Source of the DNA: Mangifera indica
Taxonomy: Eukaryota; Streptophyta; Magnoliopsida; Sapindales; Anacardiaceae
Direction of reading: 5' to 3'
Assembly: GCF_011075055.1 (NCBI RefSeq)
Contig: NC_058141.1
Coordinates: forward strand, 18,175,639-18,239,638
Length of the DNA stretch: 64,000 nucleotides
The notes beneath the pieces were generated by a model. It was not told the origin of the DNA and made no database searches. It saw only the letters and a program-made list of their open reading frames with translations. Below, one piece after another: positions 53,391 to 64,000 of the stretch (positions are counted from its first letter, which is position 1; every line of letters begins with the position of its first letter). The position numbers and the translations under genes are program-made.

Positions 53391-56338
53391 CTAAACGTCA
53401 GAACGTGTAGGGAAATCTAGGCCATGAAGTGCAGGTATGTTGTCTAAATCTTCTTTTGAAAATAATGGTAGAAACCACAATGCCTTTTTTGTTCCAAAAA
53501 CCTTCAACAGGGAAAAATGACTCCGTCAGAACAAAGATTACTATTGTTTGTCTGGAAGAAAATATGTCTTCTATTTGCCACAATAATCAAAATTAACGGA
53601 ATTCCTAGCCAATATATTTGTCACCAGATTAAAACGTATTTAAAGGGTACCCACAAAAGCAGGAAAATGATTCCACCTTTGTTCATTTTGTAAGTCCTGA
53701 GTCATAGATCAGAACTTCATCATGGCAGTAGAGAAGTAAACCTTTATTTTTAGTTTATAATATATATTTATCAAAGATGATGCCCTAGACTCTATGAAGA
53801 ATACCAGAAAAACTTTTGCCAAGTTGTAAGCCCCATAAACGCCTGAACACCCAAGGAAATACCCTTCCACAAATTTATTCGCATAAACTAAACATAGAAA
53901 AGAGAAATAAGACAGTTTGCCCAAAGATATCACCTGCTCAAAATTCTTCTTCCTGCCTATGTCATATTTCCATCTGGCTGCTCTTTTTTTCTCATAAACC
54001 TACATAAAAGTTTCCAGAAAGAAATACAAAGCTACCAAATGAGGACTCAATTGCTGAAACATGCAGAGCCAGGTTAATGCCACCATATGCATAATTGATG
54101 CAGCCATTAACCTATCAGTAGTGGGAGATTATTGTTACATTGGAAACTCAAAATTAAAAATTCAAAGTCAATGTCAGTGTCACAAACCATGCAACTCACT
54201 GAAAATTGCCATCAACCATACCAATCATGATGTCATGGTATGAGCTAAAAACAATTTTCATTAAAACCTCAATTGTGGTTGTGACAGCTAACATTGCCTG
54301 AAAAAGGGTCACATTCCATGGCCTCCTCCAGGAGAGCAAGTTTACATAACCAAACTCAAATACAGGCACACAGAAAGCAGTTCATGTACCCATTACCTCT
54401 ATTGATGTGGTGTTGCTTGATACAAGGGATGCATGCATAACAATGAAACAAAGAAGACTCAAAGCAAACGCCAAATTAAGAACTGCATTGAGTTAAACAA
54501 TCTGTCAGAAATGTGGAAACAACCATGCAGAACTAATATACCATATGAAAATAATCAATCTGCATCAGCAACTAACCAAAAGCCAAAAAAATGATTGCTA
54601 GATTGCCAGGAGAAGAGGAATGATTCATAGCTTTGCCAAAGAACTCTATAAAACTGGGAAGCAACACTAGAGTGTCTATTGTTGTCTCCAGAAAGGTATA
54701 CAACTTGCAGTGGGGAAACAAGTCAGAAGAAAAAGAAAAGAGTTAGAAGCCAGTCACCCCAAAACCACTAATACAATTCAGAAGAATATAGAAGCACTTT
54801 AAATGCACACATAAATATAATGAAAATCATTTAAAAGTTGAACTATTAATCTGACATGCCCTAAATTTTGGGGCATCATGTACTCTAATAATAATTGTCA
54901 GCAAAGAGTAATAATACATATACAAACAAATTGTAGAAGCTTATTTGTACAAACTAAGGTGGTAATATTTGATTTAGTGATTTCCAAGTGAGAGAAAAAA
55001 TAACCAATCACATGTTGTCATCTCAGTTTATACAATTTGTTTGTACGCAAAGTTTTATTCATCGACAAAACAAGAAGTCCATTGGTGTTGGCACTAACGT
55101 GTTGGCATACTAATTCACAGGGTAAGAAATATTCTGTGTCTAGCCACGAACTGTCTAAGTCTATCCTCAGAAAAAGAAATAGTCTTAAACATTTCTGTTG
55201 AATAGTGAAAAGGAAAAACATCTTAGAGCAAGCTAGACTTATTTCTTATTTTGTAATATAAAACATCAGGAGAAGAACCTACCAAGAATAGAAGAAAAAA
55301 CTTGTAGTTGCATGCTCCAACACAATTTACCACCCAAACACAGTGGTGGTCCATCTTGAGAACACATCTTTGGCCTGCAGAAATGTAATCGAATAATTAC
55401 AGACTGGCATTTCATAGCATTGATCTCAGTGGTTCATAACATTCTAAGTATGGTAACCAATATAATGCTTCTGGTAGTGTTTCAAAGATATGAACCCTAG
55501 ACACCCTTTGATTCCTTTAGACAGGATTTTCATTGCTGAAAATATCTTCTCATATTAAGTTGATTGAACAGCTAACAAAAGATCCAAGGGACAGAAACCA
55601 TTATTAACGTTCAGTTAACTTTAAAAGGTTAACACTATGACTTGCAGCTTTCGCATAACTTAATTAAAAATTAGCTTCATATCAAATTTCCCTAAAAAAT
55701 AATACAATCAAAACATCAGAAATTGCCCGTTCAGAAATGTTGTATCTTACTTAAATATGATAGAAAAAAATCACCAAACAAAGAAGCAAGAAAGAAGGCT
55801 TACAAACAGAGCAATGATGGCATCGCGGCGGCTTCCCATTTTGGCACCTGTCACAGTAGGCCACCGGCCGTCCTCCATCCAATCGATCTGAAAACGGCAG
55901 TGTGGAATCTAATGTCTCTGGTCCAGCGTAATCAGAAGATATTGAAGAACTACCAGCTTCCAATCTCTCCTCCGACAATACTGCCCTCCAATTATCCGGC
56001 ACAGAGCCAGGGTCCCAAAACACAACCATTATATAGCTCCAAACCAACATTACAAGCTACAATAACATAGTTCAACATCAACTTTACTCATCTCACAAAA
56101 TGTAGTTCTACAATCATACACCATTTAACAGATAAAGAAAATATATTACCAGAACATGAAACACTGTAATTATAAAGAATGCTAGAAACGAATGAACTCC
56201 ACCGCGAAACAACTGTGGCCCGCAAGTAAGTACAACAACGGCGTAATAAGAAACGGCGACAATTGCGGCAACTAACAGGATCATGAAGTAGCCAATTACT
56301 TTGAGGCCAGAACACAACTTGAACAGGTTTATATCCAT
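53391..56338 (-). CDS. PAT12: DHHC-type protein S-acyltransferase (PAT12 type)
   Basis: Seven exons, 56338-56150, 56056-55804, 55374-55283, 54703-54577, 54482-54397, 53999-53934 and 53501-53391, give 307 residues (AtPAT12 is about 290). Four membrane helices are visible, about 14-36, 50-74, around 170-190 ([20 protein letters not shown]) and 215-240. A DPG motif lies at 78-80. The cytosolic zinc-binding Cys-rich domain (about 130-159) ends in DHHC at 156-159, with Cys-159 as the acyl carrier. A TTSIE block (245-249) and the C-terminal [10 protein letters not shown] segment are family hallmarks. The enzyme palmitoylates protein cysteines at Golgi, ER or plasma membrane; its substrates are unknown. 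[20 protein letters not shown] matches PAT12 more closely than PAT13/14. The upstream reading frame continues open but has no ATG. Confidence 0.93.
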
Positions 56339-59325
56339 GCCTCTCCCAAATTTGGGGACAACTGGGAGGTATCTTCTGGATCGCGGTCGGAATAAGCGCT
56401 TCAAAATATTCGAAGCCAGGTTTAGCTTACTCTCGGCTCGAATTGAAGTACTCGCGCTTCCGAAAAACGGTGACGGTGAGCTTGATCGGAAACACTCTGG
56501 TGAAAAATTAACAAATAATGACTGAAATTAGGGCACGATTAATAGATTAGTTTTCGGTTCGAAAGAGAAAGAAAAAAAAAATATTAGTAAGCGAGAAGTC
56601 GTTGCTAGGATTGCTTTCAAAAGAGTAGTGTTCCATTAATTTCTGGTCTAAATAATATACAGACCATACTCTTTCATCTTCTATACCGGGAATTTGACCT
56701 CCAAATCTTTAAAAATTCTACAAAATTTAACCAGTTACTTTGATCAAACAAAAGAAACCGTTAAAAGTAATTACAAATTTTTACACAAAAAGAAGAATTC
56801 AATGTGTGTGCGTCTGTTTTGTTTTTTTAAATACTCTCATTAATTTCAATTGCTCAAAGGACTCTTTTTCACCCAAATTTTGATGAAAATAACAAGTTTT
56901 CACCTTTTTAAAGTTAAATTTGTTGTTAATATTATTTTTTTTTTATAAAATTAATGAAAAGACTAAAATGTCTTCTTTTTTTTGTTATAAAGAATCTCAT
57001 TTAAATCTAATCATTTTTTTAGATCGAATCAACCACATGAACAAATAAGATCGCAAGTCTAATGAGTATTTCACAATCACAATATCAAATAAGTCAATAA
57101 TCTTATTTTGAAGTAATATCAATGAGTCTCGAATCTAAATTATTTCTCTTAGCAATTTTATATCATTTATCATTTAAAGACAAACGTCATGTCATATGTT
57201 TTTACTGAAGGGAAATAATAATTTATCCAAAAAATATAAATTTTCTTATAAAAATTAAACTTTAAATTTATATAAACTTTATAAAAAAATTTCATAAATT
57301 TTATAGTTTTTATAATATTTATAAAAATTAAAAATCATAAACGAGGCTAGAATCTTATTCATGTCTATTAGTAGTTGTTCGTTTCTTGATGCATCATGTC
57401 CTTCGAATAAATAGTAGTAGCAAACAAATTCTTTGTTTAGATTTTCCGTCTCATGATAAGGTTGATTTGGTGATGAGGGTAGACGATGAAGTGAGATTTA
57501 GGTTGTGATTTTAAAAGAGGAGATAAAAGAAGAAGAGCGATGAAAGGATATAGGTGATAACAATGGTGAGAGTAGGGGTGTAAGTCAAGTTGAATTGCTT
57601 GTAATCAATTCTAGTACAACTCAGACAAATGTTGCACCAAACTTGAGCTTGAGGACAATTAGTTTGGTGAGGTCACAATTCAACTAGAGTCAAATATTAA
57701 TATACCCTAAAAAGTTGTAAATTTTATACTTACATCATAAAATCTAATTTTTTTTACCTTGAAGATAGGTATAATTAATAGATATATAAATTATTGAGTT
57801 TAAATTAATAATTTAAAATTAGAGAGTTAAAATTAATTTTTTAAATCAAAATCAAATCAATCATACTTATTTTGAGCTTGAGCCATAAACAATAAAAACA
57901 ATAGCATGAGAGATGGTAATCATGGTGACAAGGTGTCCTCTTCAATTTTGTCACCCCCTCACCTCTCCTCTTCAATTTTGTCATTGGTTTCTTTGGCTCC
58001 CCAAGTGTGTTTTTGTTGGCCAAAGAAATAAGAAAGAGGGGAAAAAAAAAGAAAATAAAATAAAAATATTTAGAATGAATGTATAATTTGTTTGTATTAT
58101 TAGGTCTGTAAATGATAACAACTTTGTTATACATTATACAAATTAACAAAAATACTCACTAACTTTTAAAACTTAAAACTAGAAATGGCAAGGCCCGAGT
58201 CACTCTACAACTCGGCTCAAACCCCCTATTTTTGGCATAGGTTGCAAAATTACGGATTAACCCATTAAACATAATAAAAATTTAAAATAACTAAAAACAT
58301 AATGAAAATTATAACATATATATATATAGAGGTCATGTCATAGGTATTAATAGGTTAATAGATTTTAACCAATTGACAAGCCTAAGCAACGTAGGTTATG
58401 TTGGAATTGGTCGGATATATTTCACTATTATATTTATTAAAAATTAATATATAATTTTAACAAATAAGCAAAAAATTAAGCTTTTTAAAATTTTAAAAAA
58501 TAAATAATCATCTTTCCTTCAACGATTGGATGGGAAATAATTTATTATATTTTAAAATTTTGTAATCAAACATGCCTTAGGATTTATATCTTTAAAGGTT
58601 GTATTATTAGCATTGATCACAGAAAGTTAAAATATTATCATTGCAGTAACAGAACGAGTAGTATTAGGTGACCGGGTGAGTCAGAACTTGATGAATGTAG
58701 TTAGTTAGAAATTTGTTTGTTACGTTGATTAAATAAACATGTACCGTTGATTTTACACGACAGGAAACGTTACATTTAACGATTTGTTCAAGTAAAACGT
58801 GTTATTACATGAACACAAGTGAATAGTTCTGTTAGAGGTACTGTAATAAAATTATGTCTATTGTGAAATGAGCGTTATCCCATCTGAAGGACCTCCAACT
58901 TAAAAGAAAGTTGAAGCCTCCTTCAATTGCAACCGCTTGAAAGCCCAAGCCCAATGAGCAAGTGGCTAAAGCTGACAAAATGCGGTCCGACCCTCCCTGA
59001 ACAAAGCATATAAAGCTTGGTTAACGGGAAGACTGTGTAGTAGCGTGCGTTTTGTCTTTAAAGGACAGACCATATCTAGTTTTGTTCTGTTTGTTGACAC
59101 TTTTTAAAAATTGTTTAGATTGCTCAACAACTTTGTCTCAAATTCTAGAAACCTCGTCCACATCTAAAACATCTTCTTTCTTACCTACTCACATACAGAC
59201 ACAGGTATATTTCTGTATCAAACTTTTTATTTTTTTTTTGGTTTTCATTTTATATTATTATTTGCTTTTAGGGTTTATTGGTTTGGGGAAGTTTTGTTTG
59301 ATTAGGGTTAGGGTTCTGTTACAAG
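56339..59325. other. Divergent intergenic region between PAT12 and GIF
   Basis: About 3 kb, AT-rich. It includes another single transposon-like end near 56860 (CTCAAAGGACTCTTTTTCACCC). The GIF leader is probably at 59030-59325, with a plausible donor ACAG/GTATAT at 59205. No coding region is supported. Confidence 0.5.
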
Positions 59326-62300
59326 ATGCAGCAGCCACCACAAATGATGCCCGTCATGCCTTCTTTTCCACCCACAAACATTACCACCGAGCAGATTCAA
59401 AAGGTGTAATTTCTTCGTTCTCTGCCGTTAACTTCTCTCATGCGTTTATATACAGGAACTGTGAAGAATATGTCCGTTTCCGTGTTTATATGTCATAATA
59501 TCCATTTCGAGTTCCTTGTGGTCTGTTTAAAATGATGGTCTACAATTGAGGAGACTTAAGTGTTCTGAATATTTTGTCAAAGTGGTTTACTTGGTTGACA
59601 TGATGCTAAATGAGCGTTTTAAAATTTGAAAGGAAAATAGCGGGTCTGGTAATTTAATAATGGCAGTGCCTTTCTTCTTATGCCCGAGACAAGTGCGTTT
59701 GTGCTTAAAATATATTATGATAGACTTTCCTTGACTATGATGATGTTTGTGGGGAGGATCGAAATTGGATTTTGAGATTCCTGATGCCAGTTACAGATTT
59801 GTGACAACACGTTGCAAAACCCTCTCCTAGAAGGGAATATAATCAATATTGTAGCAGATTGTGTAAAATTATAAAATATCATCATAATTGATTTATTTCA
59901 TTGTCAATTGGAACAAATATGTATGCCTATTTTGTTGTGATGCATGCCTTACAATATGGAAATGTAACAGATGATTGGTAATTCTATCAATGTTGTGATT
60001 ATGTTTTGAAAATTGTTAATTATAATTTGTTGCAAATTTGCCTTAGCTTTATGACGTATGTATGTATGTTCGTTCATGATCTGGTTTTAGTGATTTTCTA
60101 TATCTTTATCTGTTTATTTGTTGAAGTGCATCTCTATCATTTCTAACTGCACAGACTTTTTAAGTGGACAAACTTCTCTGGCTGAGATTTCGAGCCACTA
60201 TCCAATCAAAAGCAGTGGGTTGGAGGCTGTACAGTAAGGATTATGAATACTTACTGTCATGCAAGGTATTTGATGCTGGTGTGTGAGGTGGGGCGTTATG
60301 AGATTTGCAAGAGGTGAATCTAGCTGCTGTGGAAATAAGGGGGTTTATAGACTGTTTTGAGAGCATGCACTTGAGCTCTGATCATGAAATCCCATCTGCA
60401 AACATGAAATATTTGCAGATATTTAGGTGTTGAAGTATGTTTCAAAGGTTTTTTAGGTAATACATACACATTTTTATTGACTAAAGAAATACTACTTTGG
60501 ACTTTATATGCATTCTACACAATTGAGATCAACACACATTAAGTGTTAGCAGATTTGAGAAGGCTTTGGAGTGTGTTTCGAAGGTTTTGTGGGCAATAAA
60601 TATGCACTCTTTATTGACTAAACTCTAAAAAAATTCAAAAATGTTTTAATGGGTTTAGTGGGCAATTTAATGCATCTATTCAAGGTAGTACAGGAAAATA
60701 TATTTGGTTGCACGGAGCTCCTTTGTTACTGCAAGTGCACAGCTAACCTCAGGGTTTTTATTTTTCTTTTTACCATTTCATAGCGTGATTGTCTTTCTTC
60801 TGAAGGCCAAAGTATAGCAAAGGAAAACCTGAAGTGGTCTTTATAAGCTTCCTAAGGAATGTTTTATTAATCATGAAAGTTGGATAAATTGCTATCCACA
60901 TTGGGTAGGAAGTTTGTACTCAATTTTCTTTACTTTCAAATTTTCTAGATCTTCTCTATGGCTTTTTCAAAGAGGCATTCTAGGCCAATGATATATCAAA
61001 TTGAATATCTTTTTGCTGTGATTTTTACTTTGTCGGATTTATTTTTGTATGTCCTATTTATTTGTGACTTTTTCATGGTCTGAGCTTGACGATTTATTAT
61101 TTGTTGATATGGATTGATAAATGTTTGATTCATCTTTATTAATGTTTGCAGTACCTTGATGAGAACAAAAAGTTGATTTTGGCAATTTTGGACAATCAAA
61201 ATCTTGGAAAACTTGCAGAGTGTGCACAGTGAGTGACTCATCAACTCTCTCTCTCTCCCTTCTCCCTCTATTCCTCTGTGTTTATTTTTATGAAGTTGGT
61301 TTGCTAGGTTCTAAGTAATATGTGAGTGTTATATGATAAGTTCACATTCTATTTTGTAAACATATAACCCTAAATAGCTTTTTTTTTCTTTGGGGGGTGG
61401 GAATAGCAGACACTTTTTATTGCACATAAAAGTTATTTTTTTTGTTGTTTGTTTTCTTTAAACTAAACTAAAAGTGTATTATTGTTTATACATATGTTAA
61501 CTTGAGAAACATTTCTAGTTTTCATGACCTAATGTTATCACTTCTAATTTTTGTTGGATGTCTACATTGTAAATGAAGGACATTTGTTGTAATTGATGCA
61601 TTTTTTCAGTATATTTGATTCATATGCTTATTGAGTTATTGATATGATGAAAATGATACTTAGCACTACATCTCCCATTTGAAGCAGTCAGGATAATTTA
61701 GATTGGAATTCGGTTGTTTTAAGTCTTGATTTGTTGAGAACATGAAAGGCTTTCTTGTAACTTTTGTTTGCTGATAATGCACAAATCTCTTGGTTTGTGC
61801 CTGGATATTGAGCTAATGATGTGAATTTTAGACAACAAAAAGGAAGGCATAGCTGCATTACATTCAACCTCAAGATATGGATTTTTGTGCTATAGAATTT
61901 GAATGATGAGATTTTTGGAATATAATTTTTTAACACATTTATCTCGCACTTCTGTAGGTGTGTACAACGAGAGCATATATGTGTGTGCAATTCTGCTTCA
62001 TGTTTTTAATTTTATTTGGTATTGGTATTGGTATTGTGTAATAAGATCTTTTTGATCCAGGTACCAAGCTCAGCTTCAAAAGAATTTGATGTATTTAGCT
62101 GCAATTGCTGATGCACAACCTCAGGCACCAGCTATGCCTCCCCAGGTGAAAAGTGAACTTGACCAATCTTTTGTTAACTTTCTTCACCCTTGTTTACTCA
62201 TCTATGCATTTAACATTTGCAGATGGTCCCACATCCTGCGATGCAAGCAGGGGGATTTTACATGCAACATCCTCAGGCTGCAGCAATGGCACAACAACCA

Positions 62301-62612
62301 GGAATTTTTTCACCAAAGATGCCATTACAATTCGGTAACCCTCACCAAATTCAGGATCCACAGCAACAGCTACATCAGCAACATCAAGCTATGCTAGGAC
62401 AAATGGGAATGAGACCTGTTGCTGGCAACAATGGCATGCATCCCATGCATGCTGAGAGCACTCTTGGAGTTGGCAGCAGTGCAGTGGCTCCTTCAGCCAC
62501 AGGCCCAAATGATGTCCGTATTGGAAGCAAGCAAGACGCTTCTGATGCTGGGACAGGTGCTGATGGTCAGGGCAGCTCAGCTGGTGGACATGGTACTGGT
62601 GAAGGAGATTAG
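59326..62612 (+). CDS. GIF2: GRF-interacting factor (AN3/GIF family co-activator)
   Basis: Four exons, 59326-59403, 61152-61228, 62061-62145 and 62223-62612, separated by introns of 1748, 832 and 77 bp, give 209 residues. The SSXT/SNH domain (about residues 17-75) reads ITTEQIQKYLDENKKLILAI, then LGKLAECAQYQAQLQKNLMY and LAAIADAQPQ, the helical face that binds GRF QLQ domains. The rest is Gln/Met/Pro-rich and ends in a Gly/Asp-rich QGS tail. GIFs bridge GRF transcription factors to SWI/SNF remodelling and promote cell proliferation in leaves and meristems. The QHPQAAA and ADGQG-type tail favours GIF2/GIF3 over GIF1/AN3, and the flanking PAT12 and LIF2 genes agree with GIF2/GIF3. I use GIF2 by length and tail, but GIF3 is equally possible. 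Confidence 0.94.
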
Positions 62613-64000
62613 GCGAAGTGACATAATCCCATGTGTGGTTGACTGTGGTTGTTGATAGTATGTGCCTCTTACAGTACAACTGCTATCGCTCCAGAGATGT
62701 TTGGTAGACGGAGCTTAGAATTGAAATTTTCTGTTACTCTTAAACTTTTAACAGATTAGGTAGTTGTGTTGTAAGAGAGTCTTTGCATGCTGGTGAATGA
62801 ATTACAATTCAGAAAGGTGAGATAATGGCAGTCTTAATTGTGAAAAGAGAAGGCTGAATCATGTGGCCCCTACCTCCTTGTTTGTCATTTTGTAATAAAT
62901 TGAAATGCGGGCATCGTATCTTAGAACTGGAGTTCGGCAACTGCCATCTTGTTTGGGGCAGTTGTAATTTAATTTAATCCAGCGCCCATAAAGTCTGGGA
63001 GTCACAACCATGGAAGGTGTTAAGTAGTACGGCAATGGTGGACCAAGCTAAAATTGTTTGGCTGCAAATTCATGACAGGGCACTTGGTGTCCATTTCGAT
63101 GAAAACCTTTCCTCAGAAAAAATGACAGGTTGAATTTTGAGGAAGCGAAAGGAGAGGGAAAACGTTAAAAAGCGAAAGAGATCCACTGCGCCAGCATCAA
63201 TCAATAAAGAAGAGAAAGAGAAATGAGCGTTGAAGGAATCTTTCAGTATCACCTGAAATACGCAGTTTGGATAAACGTGACATGGTTGATGAAGTGATCT
63301 GCCAACTAATTTGTGATTTATATGAGTTAAGGCATAGCCCTAGTATTAAGTTTCCAGATTTAATAAATAACCTTTCCCAACATTCATGCCAATCACTGTA
63401 AAAGCTATTTGCCAAGAGTTTCGCAACCCAACAACCCTTTGGTCGGATTTTTCAAGCAACCAACTGGGCGTGACACCATTATAAAATTCTTGTGACTGAC
63501 TTAAATTATTTGACCGTCATTCTATTCAACCATTATTAAATGACTTGACACGAACGTTTTACCTAAAAATATTTAATAAAATTGTTAAAACTATGATCAA
63601 GTTTAAATAGACAAATTCCTGATGTCTTACTATCCGGTCACTGAAAGCAACACAAATCTCTCTGCTTCTGGACTAAGAAAGAGGCAATCTGAAAATCTTA
63701 ACGGAATCATCATAAAGATTGAGCTAAGGGTCTTTTTCATCGGCCTTATCTGTGTAATAAACACGCTACCCTCTAAATTTGTCAATCCACATCATCCTTG
63801 GAAACTACTACCTCTTTTTTCTTTTTCTTCAAATTCTTCTCTTTGTAGTTGGTTATTTTTCTTCCTCAGCTTTCTTTTTCTGAGTAGTTTGGATCTGTAT
63901 TAAACACAAGAGTTAAGAGTTATAGCTGGTGGTTGGTTCTCTCTCAAAGAAACCAACTATACAAAAATTTACTCATACAAATTCAATACTCAAAACCTTT
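62613..64000. other. 3' flank of GIF and spacer to window end
   Basis: The GIF 3' untranslated region probably reaches about 62900 (AATAAATTG near 62895). Beyond it I see no supported gene. The frame at 63622-63903 is Ser/Phe-rich without a domain. Confidence 0.55.

Noticed and set aside
56339..56404. N-terminal extension of PAT12 (22 more residues)
   Set aside because: The frame is open but has no ATG. The ATG at 56338 matches the known PAT12 start.

Overview
The window is nuclear DNA from a flowering plant, almost certainly a eudicot. It has AT-rich intergenic DNA, many short GT-AG introns, and proteins that match well-known plant families along their full lengths. I could trace nine intact protein-coding genes with closed reading frames, plus one uncharacterised single-exon gene and one decayed duplicate. 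The species cannot be named from sequence alone.

Layout. 3.7-5.1 kb (+) is an NST1-type NAC regulator of secondary walls. 12.9-15.1 kb (+) is an IQ67-domain calmodulin-binding protein (IQD17/18 type). 21.9-24.2 kb (+) is an L-gulonolactone oxidase-like flavoenzyme, followed at 26.8-28.8 kb by a broken tandem copy. 30.8-33.7 kb (+) is a three-RRM hnRNP of the LIF2 type. 34.7-35.2 kb (-) is an unrecognised small, basic, possibly organelle-targeted protein. 38.3-39.9 kb (-) is the very-long-chain fatty acid condensing enzyme KCS1. 43.8-47.6 kb (-) is the 14-exon protein kinase CIPK9. 50.2-50.5 kb (+) is a 108-residue two-helix membrane protein. 53.4-56.3 kb (-) is a DHHC S-acyltransferase (PAT12 type). 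59.3-62.6 kb (+) is a GRF-interacting transcriptional co-activator (GIF/AN3 family).

The genes do not form one pathway. The order is nevertheless informative: it merges three Arabidopsis neighbourhoods (NST1 with GulLO on chromosome 2; IQD18-KCS1-CIPK9-GIF2 on chromosome 1; IQD17-LIF2-PAT12-GIF3 on chromosome 4). The window therefore looks like a little-rearranged version of the region that duplicated and lost genes in the Arabidopsis lineage.

The intergenic DNA holds a coherent population of short non-autonomous DNA transposons. They share ends close to GGCCAAACGACTATTTCCCA, and several are flanked by exact or near-exact 9-bp target duplications, which is the signature of Mutator-like elements. 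At least six copies (5.7, 8.4, 17.1, 20.6, 36.9 and 42.7 kb) and a few single ends are visible. The 42.7-kb copy is the most striking. It has a perfect 9-bp duplication, terminal repeats of more than 130 bp, and a GC-rich core built of near-perfect hairpins, and it ends about 175 bp past the CIPK9 stop codon. One copy each of two different transposon types appears to separate the two halves of the GulLO tandem duplication.
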